The position numbers and the translations under genes were made by a program. A stretch of DNA of 26,790 bases from Christensenella sp. UBA4263 (lineage in GTDB: Bacteria; Bacillota; Clostridia; Christensenellales; Aristaeellaceae): contig DGWH01000085.1 in assembly GCA_002395225.1 (NCBI GenBank), forward strand, positions 13,331-40,120. The letters are read 5' to 3'. This document shows positions 15,805 through 23,476 of the stretch, in pieces. How positions within the stretch are numbered: the stretch's first letter is position 1; each line of letters begins with the position of its first letter. The notes beneath the pieces were generated by a model. The model saw only the letters and a list, made by a program, of their open reading frames with translations, was not told the DNA's origin and did not search any database.

Positions 15805-17262
15805 ATGACAAAAGATATGACCAGGGGAACACCCTATAAACTGATTCTGGGCTTCACGATTCCCCTTCTTGCCGGAATGATTTTCCAGCAGCTATATAAT
15901 CTGGTTGACACCATGATCGTCGGACAGACGCTGGGCGTTACCGCCCTGGCCGGCGTCGGCGCCACCGGCTCCATCAACTTTCTGGTTCTGGGATTCTGCA
16001 TGGGCATCTGCTCCGGTTTCGCCATTCCTGTCGCCCGCAGCTTTGGTGCGCAGGATGAAGGGCGGCTTCGCAATTATGTCACCAACGGCATTCTGATCTG
16101 TACCCTGTTCGGTGCGGTACTGACCATCTCCACCGTCATTTTCTGCCGGGACATTCTGGTTCTCATGGGCACGCCGGCTGACTGTCTTGAGGATGCGTAC
16201 GAGTACATCGTCGTGATCTTTGCCGGCATTCCGGCCACCCTTCTTTACAACATGCTTTCAGGATACCTGCAGGCACTGGGTGACAGCCGGACGCCGCTGT
16301 TCTTCCTGGTTTTCTCATCCGTTCTCAACGTCATCCTGGACCTGTTCTTCATTCTGAACCTGCATCTGGGCATTTTCGGTGCCTCGCTGGCCACCGTTCT
16401 CAGCCAGGGAATCTCCGGACTCCTCTGCCTCATGTGGATTCGTCTGAAATTCCCGATTCTTCATCTCACCCGTGCCGACTGGCAGGTCCGTCCGGATCAC
16501 ATCCGCGAACTGTGCAGCTATGGCATCCCCATGGGCCTTCAGTATTCCATTACGGCCATCGGCAGCATTATCCTGCAGGTCGGCGTCAACTCGCTCGGTT
16601 CCTCTGCGGTTGCCGCTGTCACAGCCGGCGGGAAGATCAACAACTTCCTCGCCTGTGTCCCCAACGGACTCGGCAGCACAATGGCAACCTACTGTGCACA
16701 GAACGTCGGCGCAGGACATTATGACCGTCTTGACAAAGGGACGATCTCCGCATCCATCATCGGCACCGTGTACACCGTCTTTGCCGTCGTGATCAGCCTC
16801 GCGTTTGGTACACCCATGGCCCGGCTGTTTGTCACCGGCACCGGTTCGGATGCGATTCTTTCCATGTCTCAGCAGTATCTGCTGGTCAACACCATCTTCT
16901 ATCCGGCTCTGACGCTGGTCAATGTTTACCGCTTTGCCATTCAGGGCATGGGCTTCTCCCTGTTCTCGATCTTCTCCGGTCTCATGGAGATGATTGCCCG
17001 GATGTTTGCCGGAATCATCCTTGTTCCCACGCTGGGATTCACCGGATGTTCGATTGCCAGCCCTCTCGCCTGGATCATGGCCGATATTTTCCTGGTTCCC
17101 GCCTATTTCCACTGCAAGAAAGTCCTGATGACCAAAGCACATCACATTCAGCCGGCTCCCTCGGAGCGTCTGGCCGGTTCACGTTCCGGTGCAGAACTCT
17201 CCGGGCACCGCAGTTTCGGTTTTCTTTTCCATCACAAAAAGAAAACCCTTCAGTCCATCTGA
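15805..17262 (+). CDS. MATE family efflux transporter
   Basis: The 485-residue protein has about twelve transmembrane segments and the DinF/NorM-like MATE pattern: PLLAGMIFQQLYNLVDTMIV then GALGVTALAGVGA-like sequence near the N terminus, and the equivalent IPMGLQYSITAIGSI in the second half. The start follows GGGAGG. It belongs to a different branch from the MATE gene at 5552, being closer to the VmrA/MepA-like clade common in gut Bacillota. The C-terminal 45 residues are a hydrophilic, His- and Lys-rich tail (FHHKKK) that goes beyond the membrane core. Substrate unknown. Transcribed alone with its own promoter and terminator. Confidence 0.9.
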   Translation: MTKDMTRGTPYKLILGFTIPLLAGMIFQQLYNLVDTMIVGQTLGVTALAGVGATGSINFLVLGFCMGICSGFAIPVARSFGAQDEGRLRNYVTNGILICTLFGAVLTISTVIFCRDILVLMGTPADCLEDAYEYIVVIFAGIPATLLYNMLSGYLQALGDSRTPLFFLVFSSVLNVILDLFFILNLHLGIFGASLATVLSQGISGLLCLMWIRLKFPILHLTRADWQVRPDHIRELCSYGIPMGLQYSITAIGSIILQVGVNSLGSSAVAAVTAGGKINNFLACVPNGLGSTMATYCAQNVGAGHYDRLDKGTISASIIGTVYTVFAVVISLAFGTPMARLFVTGTGSDAILSMSQQYLLVNTIFYPALTLVNVYRFAIQGMGFSLFSIFSGLMEMIARMFAGIILVPTLGFTGCSIASPLAWIMADIFLVPAYFHCKKVLMTKAHHIQPAPSERLAGSRSGAELSGHRSFGFLFHHKKKTLQSI

Positions 17263-17267
17263 CTCTG

Positions 17268-17299
17268 TCTGCTCCCTTTTCCGAGGGAGCAGATTTTTT
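17268..17299 (+). terminator. Terminator of second MATE gene
   Basis: TCTGCTCCC (17268-17276) and GGGAGCAGA (17285-17293) form a 9-bp stem followed by six T. Confidence 0.93.
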
Positions 17300-17310
17300 G
17301 GTTAAACTAT

Positions 17311-17336
17311 CCAAAATCATATCATCTATTTTGGAT
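17311..17336. repeat. 9-bp inverted repeat upstream of tRNA-Ile promoter
   Basis: ATCCAAAAT and ATTTTGGAT are perfect complements about 10 nt apart; the right arm abuts the -35 box of the tRNA promoter. It may be a protein-binding site or chance AT-rich symmetry. Confidence 0.45.
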
Positions 17337-17364
17337 TGACAATTCTTTTTTCGGGGTTTATAAT
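17336..17364 (+). promoter_or_regulatory. Consensus promoter of tRNA-Ile
   Basis: TTGACA (17336-17341), 17-bp spacer and TATAAT (17359-17364), perfect in both boxes. Confidence 0.9.
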
Positions 17365-17378
17365 CCATTTTGTTGTTC

Positions 17379-17452
17379 GGATTGGTAGCTCAGCCGGTTA
17401 GAGCACCCGCCTGATAAGCGGGAGGTCGGTGGTTCGAGTCCACTCCAATCCA
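17379..17452 (+). tRNA. tRNA-Ile (anticodon GAT)
   Basis: The cloverleaf is complete: acceptor GGATTGG with CCAATCC, D arm with AGCTCAGCCGGTTAGAGC, anticodon stem CCCGC/GCGGG around CTGATAA (anticodon GAT), T arm GGTTCGAGTCC. The discriminator is A. The 3' CCA is not encoded (CTG follows) and must be added after transcription. It stands alone with its own promoter and terminator rather than in an rRNA operon. Confidence 0.97.
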
Positions 17453-17460
17453 CTGAAAAT

Positions 17461-17488
17461 AGATCAGCCCTTGGGCTGATCTTTTTTT
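17461..17488 (+). terminator. Terminator of tRNA-Ile
   Basis: AGATCAGCCC (17461-17470) and GGGCTGATCT (17473-17482) form a perfect 10-bp stem, followed by a run of T. Confidence 0.93.
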
Positions 17489-17514
17489 GTTGTGTCAAAA
17501 AATCGCGCAGCTGA

Positions 17515-17546
17515 CAAAAAAACAGGACTCCGTATGGGTCCTGTTT
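17515..17546 (-). terminator. Terminator of LRR/PstS-like pair
   Basis: AACAGGAC (17521-17528) and GTCCTGTT (17538-17545) pair; on the minus strand the stem is followed by seven T. It lies about 30 nt past the stop of the PstS-like gene. Confidence 0.88.
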
Positions 17547-17574
17547 TGCAAAAGGCTTTCCTGACACCGAACTG

Positions 17575-18654
17575 CTACCGAAGCGGAATGTATCCCGCCT
17601 GTTCAATGCATTTCTGTCCTTCGTCTGACACCGCCCACTGAACAAAGCGCTCCGCGACGGCATTCCCCTTCTCATACACCGCATAATAGCGAACGGAATA
17701 CGGATAGCGTCCGCTCTGAATATTCTCTGCGGTCGGCTCAATGCCATCCACCGCAATCACCTTGATCTTTTCATCCACATACAGAGACTGCAGATAATAC
17801 AGGTAGGAATACCCAATGGCATTCGGGCTGTCTTCATAGTTTCCGACCCGGCTGACAATTTCCGCCATCCCGCCCGTGATATAGTTTTCATTCGCCGTGA
17901 TGATTTCCCGGCCCTTCATGACCAGTTCTTCCATCGCGGTCTGGCTGCCGCTTCCATGGGGACGCTGATAGGCAAGAATTTCGCCCTTCTCTCCGCCAAC
18001 CTCCGACCAGTCCCGGATATGGGGAATCACCTCTCTTATTCCCCATTCTTCGTCCATTGTGGCCGTTCCCGAGTAAATATCCCGGATCTGTTCCGTTGTC
18101 AGTGAATCCACCCGGTTATTCCGGTTGATGAAAAAGACGAACGCATCACAGCAGACCGGTACATAGACCAGCTCTTTCCCCGCTGCTTCCGCCTCTTTTT
18201 TCTCATCCGCATTCGCTTCCGTCCCGATCAGCAGGTCAATCGGATGCATGTCATCCATGATCGTGTTTTCCGACATGATGGTGACCATCTGGTTAGGGAG
18301 GTTATGAATCAGCCGGTCATAGGCATTCGGAGTCGTCGAAAAGCTGACAAACCCCTTCAGATCCTCTTCATTCAGTCCCAGCCACTGCCGCGCAAATTCC
18401 ATCGCCATAGGGACACAGACGGTGGAACCATCCATGCTGGGATAGGTCCCCCATCCGCGTATCTGAATCGTCGGATCGCTTTCATAGGGCTGTTTTTCCC
18501 CCAGGGCAAAGGCCGAGAGATCTTTCACAATCTGCCCCCAGCCCTCCGGCCTTTCCAGTTCCTGATTAATCTGACTCCAGGAATTCTCCGCCTGTGCGCC
18601 AAGCAGAAACAGGTTCAGTACGATCAAGAGTATTCCGATTTTTCTGATCATCAT
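17575..18654 (-). CDS. PstS-like periplasmic-type (phosphate) substrate-binding protein
   Basis: The 359-residue protein starts with a signal peptide (hydrophobic core LLIVLNLFLLGAQA, cleavage likely after AQA at about residue 22) and has the PBP-like fold of phosphate-binding proteins, with the ligand motif RPHGSGSQTAMEE at about residues 230-242 and the hinge block FVFFINRNNRVDSLTTEQIRDIYSG typical of PstS. There is no lipobox cysteine at the cleavage site, unusual for an extracellular binding protein of a Gram-positive. No pstCAB genes are in the window. The ATG at 18654 overlaps the stop of the LRR gene (ATGA), so the two are translationally coupled. It could be a phosphate or other anion sensor; its ligand is not certain. 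Confidence 0.82.
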   Translation of the reverse strand: MMIRKIGILLIVLNLFLLGAQAENSWSQINQELERPEGWGQIVKDLSAFALGEKQPYESDPTIQIRGWGTYPSMDGSTVCVPMAMEFARQWLGLNEEDLKGFVSFSTTPNAYDRLIHNLPNQMVTIMSENTIMDDMHPIDLLIGTEANADEKKEAEAAGKELVYVPVCCDAFVFFINRNNRVDSLTTEQIRDIYSGTATMDEEWGIREVIPHIRDWSEVGGEKGEILAYQRPHGSGSQTAMEELVMKGREIITANENYITGGMAEIVSRVGNYEDSPNAIGYSYLYYLQSLYVDEKIKVIAVDGIEPTAENIQSGRYPYSVRYYAVYEKGNAVAERFVQWAVSDEGQKCIEQAGYIPLR

Positions 18655-20153
18655 TCGTTTACCATCCTCTCTCCATTCTCTCCGTTATCCCCCTCAAATC
18701 CCTTTGCCGTACTCCTTCGTTTGCTCCAGTACGCATAAAAGGAATTTTTCAGCCGGTCCGGCATATTCAGAAACTGCAGACTGACCATTTCGCCAAATGC
18801 ATGTTTCGAGAGGCTTTCAACGGTCGGGGGAATGGTCAGGCTGACCAGTTCATCCAGGCCGACAAACGCCTCATATCCGATCCTTTTCAGTCCAAGCGGC
18901 AGAGACAGTGCCCGCAGCGGAACTGGGTACAGCAGATAGCCATCATAATACGGCCCGGCATAAAAGGCATGTTCCGCAATTTCCTCGGTGCCCTTCGGCA
19001 CGGTATACCCATCCGCTGGTCTGGCATTGGGATACGACAGAAGGACTTTTCTGTCCTTTGAAAAAATCACATCATCCACGCAGACCATCCACGGATTCTT
19101 TTCACTCATGACATACCTGCCGACATTGGTGAACTGCATATGGAATTTAAAATCCTCAAGCGTTGAGGGGAAAACCAGCGTCCCGATCTGCATGGCCATA
19201 AACGGGCAGAAACCGCGGATGTACCGGACCCCTTCCGGGATCACCAGTTCATCCAATGTCAGATAATAAAGCGCATCCTCGCCCAGTACCCGAAGTGATC
19301 CGGGCAGGCAAACCCGGCGAATCTGGTCCTCATCCGGGTTCATTTCATTGACGACATATCCCTGAATCATCCCGGTTTCGATAAAGCCTTTTACCGGCCC
19401 GCCCTTAACATAATCAAACCCGCCGCTGTCCAGTGTATCCCACAGTGCCCCGAGAAATTCAATTCCTTCCTCAATCACCAGGGTATCCTCTTCCATATGT
19501 GAACTCGGGCAGAATCGGACAGCCTCCTCCGGCACAAAGCCAAAGGCCCTTTTCCCGTTCACTTCAGTCCGGATATAAATAAAGTCCCTGCCATCCTTTC
19601 CCCTGAACCGCCCAAGGCCGCCGATCCTTTCCCCTGCTTTCAGTTTTCGAAGCGTCCGGCGTTCACCATCCGGATCATCTGTCAGTGCTGCCTCGCGTGT
19701 CACTTCCATCAGGTCCGCCTCACTGATTTGCATTAATGCATCAAACGGCCCTTCCGGCCCGGAGCGCACCGTCTCATCAAGTTCCTGCAGCGTTTCCCAT
19801 TCATACACCGGATCGGGAACCGGTCCTTCCGCATTCCCGATTCGGATCCACCCGATCCGTTTCGCTTTTCCGGACACGGCATACTCGATCAGCATCCAGT
19901 TTTCATCATTGCTCAGAGCCAGCCCGTCAAACGGTTCCCTCAGGCTGACCGCCGCTTTCCCGTCTGCTCCACGGAACGCCGCCTCGGAAGGCGCACTGTA
20001 AACCGCCAGAAGACTCGTCGCGGGTTTTCCAAGCACATCTGCCGTGATCTTCATTCGCGCATCAAACTGAAACATCTCCACATTCTCGGTCGTCGCCATC
20101 GCTGTGCTGGCCATGCAGACAAACAGCAGAACAATTAAAGCAAGCCTTCTCAT
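18651..20153 (-). CDS. Secreted SH3-like / BspA-type leucine-rich-repeat protein
   Basis: The 500-residue protein has a signal peptide (residues 1-20, ending AMA). Residues about 45-105 and 165-215 look like bacterial SH3-type folds (LLAVYSAPSEAAF ... RIGWIRIG; RTLRKLKAGERIGGLGRF ... AFGFVPEEAVRF). From about residue 225 follow LRR_5/BspA-type repeats, e.g. LRVLGEDALYYLTLDELVIP, LKRIGYEAFVGLDELVSLTIP and VESLSKHAFGEMVSLQFLNMP. It is probably a surface or secreted binding protein. The ATG at 20153 follows GGAGGGG and lies below a consensus promoter. The 3' end overlaps the PstS-like gene by ATGA, so the two products are likely to act together, perhaps at the cell surface; I do not know the ligand. 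Confidence 0.82.
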   Translation of the reverse strand: MRRLALIVLLFVCMASTAMATTENVEMFQFDARMKITADVLGKPATSLLAVYSAPSEAAFRGADGKAAVSLREPFDGLALSNDENWMLIEYAVSGKAKRIGWIRIGNAEGPVPDPVYEWETLQELDETVRSGPEGPFDALMQISEADLMEVTREAALTDDPDGERRTLRKLKAGERIGGLGRFRGKDGRDFIYIRTEVNGKRAFGFVPEEAVRFCPSSHMEEDTLVIEEGIEFLGALWDTLDSGGFDYVKGGPVKGFIETGMIQGYVVNEMNPDEDQIRRVCLPGSLRVLGEDALYYLTLDELVIPEGVRYIRGFCPFMAMQIGTLVFPSTLEDFKFHMQFTNVGRYVMSEKNPWMVCVDDVIFSKDRKVLLSYPNARPADGYTVPKGTEEIAEHAFYAGPYYDGYLLYPVPLRALSLPLGLKRIGYEAFVGLDELVSLTIPPTVESLSKHAFGEMVSLQFLNMPDRLKNSFYAYWSKRRSTAKGFEGDNGENGERMVNE

Positions 20154-20187
20154 ACAACCCCCTCCGTTTCTGTGTTCAGTCTCAAAA

Positions 20188-20217
20188 ATTATAGGATAGC
20201 CGGTACTTTTGTGTCAA
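20188..20217 (-). promoter_or_regulatory. Consensus promoter of LRR/PstS-like pair
   Basis: Minus-strand TTGACA (20212-20217), 18-bp spacer and TATAAT (20188-20193). GGATAG (20194-20199) and CTATCC (20220-20225) form an inverted repeat that brackets the -35 box and spacer, a possible operator. Confidence 0.82.
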
Positions 20218-20366
20218 TCCTATCCAGTCTCTGCCCTCTTCCCGACTCCCCGCGGGATTCCGAGGCACCTTCCTTATCTCATACGTTCCGGAATCCTGTC
20301 CCCCGCCCAAACGGAAAATATAATATAAAACCAACAAATTTTCTTTCAGTTTTTTTAAAAAAGGTA

Positions 20367-20395
20367 TTGACAGTCCCTGTGGTTTTGCATATAAT
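20367..20395 (+). promoter_or_regulatory. Consensus promoter of tRNA-Asn
   Basis: TTGACA (20367-20372), 17-bp spacer and TATAAT (20390-20395), perfect in both boxes. Confidence 0.9.
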
Positions 20396-20421
20396 ACGTC
20401 CTGTTCACGGAACGAAGACAT

Positions 20422-20496
<75 letters not shown>

Positions 20497-20505
20497 TATC
20501 AACAT

Positions 20506-20552
20506 AATCCGAACGACGTTTTCCAGGTTGGAAGCGGGGTTCGGATTTTTTT
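20506..20552 (+). terminator. Terminator of tRNA-Asn
   Basis: AATCCGAAC (20506-20514) and GTTCGGATT (20539-20547) form a 9-bp stem with a 24-nt loop, followed by T to 20552. Confidence 0.85.
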
Positions 20553-20614
20553 ATTTCTTCACTCGTGAGGATATGCGCGCGGCCATCAAACGGAATCGGA
20601 TCTACTGAAAAACA

Positions 20615-20648
20615 GGGATGCACCATGACGGTGGCATCCCGTTTTCTT
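20615..20648 (+). terminator. Terminator-like hairpin downstream of tRNA-Asn
   Basis: GGGATGC (20615-20621) pairs with GCATCCC (20634-20640), extended by ACC/GGT with one bulge, and is followed by GTTTTCTT. No complete gene precedes it; a reading frame open to a TGA at 20626 ends here, so it may be the tail of a lost gene. Confidence 0.55.
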
Positions 20649-21075
20649 ATGCCGCAGCTGGGAGCTGCTCCTGCCCATCAGGCTGCTGTTTTCTCTCCTG
20701 CTCGGCCTGACGGGTGTTTCCTTCGTCACCAACTTCGATATTGAGAAGCTGGAACTGTCGGTGAGCACGACGAAGAAACTGCTGCAGCGCAAGGTGGGTC
20801 CCGCCCTGGTCAGTCAGCTGATTGAGATGCCTGCCTTTAACCTCCTGATCGTGCAGCTCGGCGCGGCCAAGCGCGGCACCTTCGATGCCGGGTATGACTC
20901 TATGATGGAAGTGTTCGGCGCAGCCAATGAACTGCTGACGGAGCACCTCCGGACCACCCTGGAAGACCGGCGGACAGCGAAGATCGGGGATCAGCCGAGG
21001 AGAGGCTTTCCCCGGAACGAAACCATAATGGTATCACAGATGATGTCATGGCGTGATGCCAAATTGATGCCATGA
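20641..21075 (+). pseudogene. Unrecognised coding-like fragment, probable gene remnant
   Basis: A frame stays open from 20629 to a stop at 21073-21075 and has coding-like third-position composition. The first possible start with some support is GTG at 20761, but there is no ribosome site before it, and coding character seems to extend upstream past it (LRLLFSLLLGLTGV-like hydrophobic stretch, then FDIEKLELSVSTTKKLLQRK). The centre is helical and Leu/Ala-rich (PALVSQLIEMPAFNLLIVQL; MMEVFGAANELLTEHLRTTL), with a basic C terminus. I recognise no family. Its lack of a start and its position after a tRNA and before inverted repeats suggest the remains of a mobile-element gene. Confidence 0.35.
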
Positions 21076-21092
21076 TATCATATTGATACCAC
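21008..21092. repeat. Cluster of nested ATG(G/A)TATCA-type palindromes
   Basis: GGTATCA and TGATACC bracket about 47 nt that contain further symmetric words (ATGGCGTGATGCC, TTGATGCCAT, ATGATATCAT). Such nested symmetry is often an operator region, for example of a toxin-antitoxin operon, but no such gene is next to it. It overlaps the 3' end of the fragment above. Confidence 0.35.
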
Positions 21093-21293
21093 ATGGAACC
21101 GAAGAACGATGCCGGACCCGGGATAGAACGTGAAGGCCGCTGGGAGAATCGTATCCCTTTGTTCCGTGATGTCCCAGGCTGCCGCCTTATGCTGTGACTG
21201 CTCCGCCGTCACAGCCCGCGCCCGCCTTCATTTGTCCCCGTCCCGGCGGGCAAAACAAGCCGTCCGCTGCCATCCCCTCGCAAAGGTATAACA

Positions 21294-21340
21294 CACACGA
21301 CTTTGTAAGCAAAGTCGTGTGCCAAGGGGACGCTGTCCCC
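21294..21340. repeat. Two tandem perfect hairpins (REP-like)
   Basis: CACACGACTTTG (21294-21305) and CAAAGTCGTGTG (21310-21321) form a perfect 12-bp stem with a 4-nt loop. Five bases later GGGGAC (21326-21331) and GTCCCC (21335-21340) form a second stem. Neither is followed by a T-run. Paired hairpins of this kind resemble REP/BIME sequences or the ends of small insertion sequences. Confidence 0.55.
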
Positions 21341-21537
21341 GTTGGATCCCTGCCACTAAACCGCCGGTTCCTTTGGATTCTTCCGGCTAAAGTGGAGACT
21401 GCTTTTTCCATAGAATCCCCATGCAGCAAGGGACCGTGAATATGTCGTGTAAAACTCGCGTTTATGAAAGCGAAATTCGTGGTCTCAATAGACTTTCCGG
21501 TTCAATTTAGAGAGAATTGTTGTCTATACTACATATG

Positions 21538-21579
21538 AATAGCCCATACTCCTTGTATTTTCTAGGTGTATGGGCTATT
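21538..21579 (+). repeat. 12-bp hairpin upstream of small ORF
   Basis: AATAGCCCATAC (21538-21549) and GTATGGGCTATT (21568-21579) are perfect complements, followed by ATTTG. A possible promoter (TTCAAT, 18 bp, TATACT near 21524) lies just upstream, so the hairpin would be near the start of a transcript that runs into the small ORF at 21662 and could act as a leader terminator. Confidence 0.5.
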
Positions 21580-21661
21580 ATTTGTATTGTCGTCGAAACT
21601 TCCGCTAGGCTGTCAAGTCATACCAAGAGAGAGTCTGCCAGGAAGGAAAGGTGCCGCGAAA

Positions 21662-21811
21662 ATGAAACAGTTATTCAGACAAAATGGACAGTGCTACCAC
21701 AAAGGGAGCCGAGCCAAGGCATTGATTGACGCTCTGGATATGCAGATGATTATTGACGGGGGAATTCTCGATCTTGATAGAGTAGAAGATATTCTGTTTG
21801 GTGATTCATAA
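21662..21811 (+). CDS. Small ORF, unknown function
   Basis: The ATG at 21662 is preceded by AGGAAAGG at about 14 nt. The 49-residue product has a basic N-terminal half (MKQLFRQNGQCYHKGSRAKA) and an acidic, Ile/Leu/Asp-rich C-terminal half (LDRVEDILFGDS). I do not recognise it. It lies between two strong inverted repeats in AT-richer DNA than its neighbours, which fits a small gene carried on a mobile element, but it could be non-coding. Confidence 0.3.
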   Translation: MKQLFRQNGQCYHKGSRAKALIDALDMQMIIDGGILDLDRVEDILFGDS

Positions 21812-21851
21812 TCAAGTTGTACTTTTTACAAGCCAAAAGTACAACTTGATT
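21810..21851. repeat. Perfect 17-bp inverted repeat
   Basis: AATCAAGTTGTACTTTT (21810-21826) and AAAAGTACAACTTGATT (21835-21851) are exact complements around TACAAGCC. The left arm overlaps the stop of the small ORF. The T-run within the arms could make it a terminator in both directions, though no T-run follows the stem. Confidence 0.75.
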
Positions 21852-22019
21852 TGAAAACATGCGCAATTTAATATGTTTTTTTAACCAAGTCACACTTTTT
21901 CGATGATATTAACTTGATGGATTGTGAGACTGATAACGGAGGAGACCATCCGGCTCAGCGAACCGGAGGAAGCACAGAAAGACCAGGTGAACAGTTCGGA
22001 TATGAATTGCTCAGGGGAT
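21852..22019 (+). other. Intergenic stretch, nothing recognised
   Basis: AT-rich at first, then mixed. No reading frame, promoter or repeat that I can support. Confidence 0.6.
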
Positions 22020-22052
22020 CCACAAACCTGGTTTTATAAACCAGGTTTGTGG
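22020..22052. repeat. Perfect 15-bp palindrome, candidate operator for DUF819 gene
   Basis: CCACAAACCTGGTTT (22020-22034) and AAACCAGGTTTGTGG (22038-22052) are exact complements with a 3-nt centre. TATACT at 22054-22059 follows at once, so the palindrome covers the expected -35 region of the promoter for the DUF819 gene. It could be an operator, or a terminator-like hairpin without T-run. Confidence 0.6.
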
Positions 22053-22053
22053 T

Positions 22054-22059
22054 TATACT
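22054..22059 (+). promoter_or_regulatory. Candidate -10 box for DUF819 gene
   Basis: TATACT, with no good -35 box at 16-18 bp because the palindrome takes that place; an activator may be needed. A start near 22066 would put element D about 30 nt inside the transcript. Confidence 0.35.
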
Positions 22060-22097
22060 CCGGAAAGTATCCGGTTTATTGAACTTCAGGCGGACAA

Positions 22098-22177
22098 GGA
22101 GCGGCCCTGTCGCGCGGCGACAGTCAGTCAAATCCGGGGCATTGCGCAGCAGTTCCGGCAAAAGACCAACATTGAGA
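22098..22177 (+). ncRNA. Repeated structured leader element, copy D (upstream of DUF819 gene)
   Basis: Sense order: GGAGCGGC (22098-22105), CTGTCGC-GCG-GCGACAG, AGTCAAATCCGGGGC, GCAGTTCC (22149-22156), GGCAAAAGACCAACATTGAGA. The outer stem pairs with one wobble and one mismatch over 8 positions. The inner loop is GCG instead of GCA. It is the first clear plus-strand copy and ends 18 nt before the ATG, again in the sense direction of the gene it precedes. Confidence 0.68.
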
Positions 22178-22194
22178 CCACGACGGAGGTAAAA

Positions 22195-23415
22195 ATGGCA
22201 GAAGCCATTCAAACAATGATCAGCCCCGATAATTTCTGGGCGCTGCTGACAGTGCTTTTTGCATCCACGGCTATTGCCATCTGGCTGGAACAGACATACA
22301 GGTGGGCATCCAAAATCTCCGGGGCAATCATCACGCTGGTGATTGCGCTGATCCTGGTTAACCTGCACGTGATTCCGCACAGCGCGCCGGTATTTGACGA
22401 CATTGTCTGGGGATATGCGGTGCCGCTGGCGATTCCGCTGCTGCTCCTGCAGACCAATATCCGGAAGATCTGGAAGGAAACCGGACGGTTTCTGCTGATC
22501 TTCCTGATCGGTTCAGCGGGAACCATCGCCGGAACGCTTCTTGCCACTGCCCTGCTTGGCGGAACCGTGGAAGGACTGCCCGGCGTGGCGGCCCTGATGA
22601 CCGGCTCCTATATTGGCGGCGGCGTAAACTTTACCGCCATCGCGGATGCTTTTCATGTCAACAGCAGCCTGGTTTCCGCTGCCACCGTCGCGGACAACCT
22701 GAACATGGCGCTGTATTTCCTTGTGCTGCTGGGCATTTCCGGCAATGCGTTCTTCCGAAAACACTTCCCCCATCCCCATATCGATGAGGTCAAGGCCAGG
22801 GGAAAAGGCGATATGGAGACGCTGGCGAAGCAGTACTGGACTCCAAAGGAAGTGTCCCTGAAGGATGTCGCTTTCGACCTGGCTTACGCCGTGACCATCG
22901 TGTTTCTTTCGCGGCTGGCCGGGAATTTCTTTTCCGGATGGATCCCGAAGGACAACTGGTTCCTCCAGATGCTGTGCACCTTCTTTGGCAGCCAGTACGT
23001 CTGGATCACCAATTTTTCCGTGATCTTTGCCACCTTCTGCCACAAACAGGCAGAACTACTGCATGGCGCCCAGGAAATCGGCACCTGGCTGATCTATCTG
23101 TTCTTCTTTGTGATCGGTGTTCCCGCGTCCATCGGGGTGCTGATCCGGAACGCGCCGATCCTGCTGCTGTTCTGCATGATCATTGTCCTGGTCAACATGC
23201 TTTTCTGCTTCCTGGGCGGAAAACTTCTGAAGTTTGACCTGGAGGATATCATCCTGGCCTCCAACGCCAATATCGGGGGGCCGACCACCGCGGCAGGCAT
23301 GGCAATTTCTCAGGGATGGTCAAAACTGATCGGGCCGTGCATGCTGGTAGGCACTTTCGGGTATGTCATCGGCACCTGGCTGGGCATTCTGGTCGGGTCC
23401 CTGCTGGGCGCCTAA
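22195..23415 (+). CDS. DUF819 family membrane protein (YjcL-like)
   Basis: The 406-residue protein has about eleven hydrophobic segments and the family hallmarks LMTGSYIGGGVNFTAIADAF (about residues 138-157) and the inverted counterpart LASNANIGGPTTAAGMA (about 355-371). DUF819 proteins resemble anion or sugar-acid exchangers in layout, but a substrate has not been fixed. The ATG at 22195 follows CGGAGG. A strong terminator ends the transcript before the DUF1537 operon. The nearness to sugar-acid genes makes an organic-acid substrate attractive, though only as an inference. Element D lies in the leader. Confidence 0.85.
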   Translation: MAEAIQTMISPDNFWALLTVLFASTAIAIWLEQTYRWASKISGAIITLVIALILVNLHVIPHSAPVFDDIVWGYAVPLAIPLLLLQTNIRKIWKETGRFLLIFLIGSAGTIAGTLLATALLGGTVEGLPGVAALMTGSYIGGGVNFTAIADAFHVNSSLVSAATVADNLNMALYFLVLLGISGNAFFRKHFPHPHIDEVKARGKGDMETLAKQYWTPKEVSLKDVAFDLAYAVTIVFLSRLAGNFFSGWIPKDNWFLQMLCTFFGSQYVWITNFSVIFATFCHKQAELLHGAQEIGTWLIYLFFFVIGVPASIGVLIRNAPILLLFCMIIVLVNMLFCFLGGKLLKFDLEDIILASNANIGGPTTAAGMAISQGWSKLIGPCMLVGTFGYVIGTWLGILVGSLLGA

Positions 23416-23476
23416 CGTCCGGCACCGTTCCGGAAAACCAGCCTGAGCCCCAATAACCACGACACAGGATGAATGT

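Larger units (their letters stand above)
21076..21661 (+). other. Intergenic stretch without recognisable gene
   Basis: I see no supported gene here. The stretch begins GC-rich and turns AT-rich near 21430. It holds two adjacent hairpins at 21294-21340 and one 12-bp hairpin at 21538-21579, each listed separately. A short frame from ATG 21093 encodes 34 residues with no ribosome site and no recognisable family. Confidence 0.6.
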
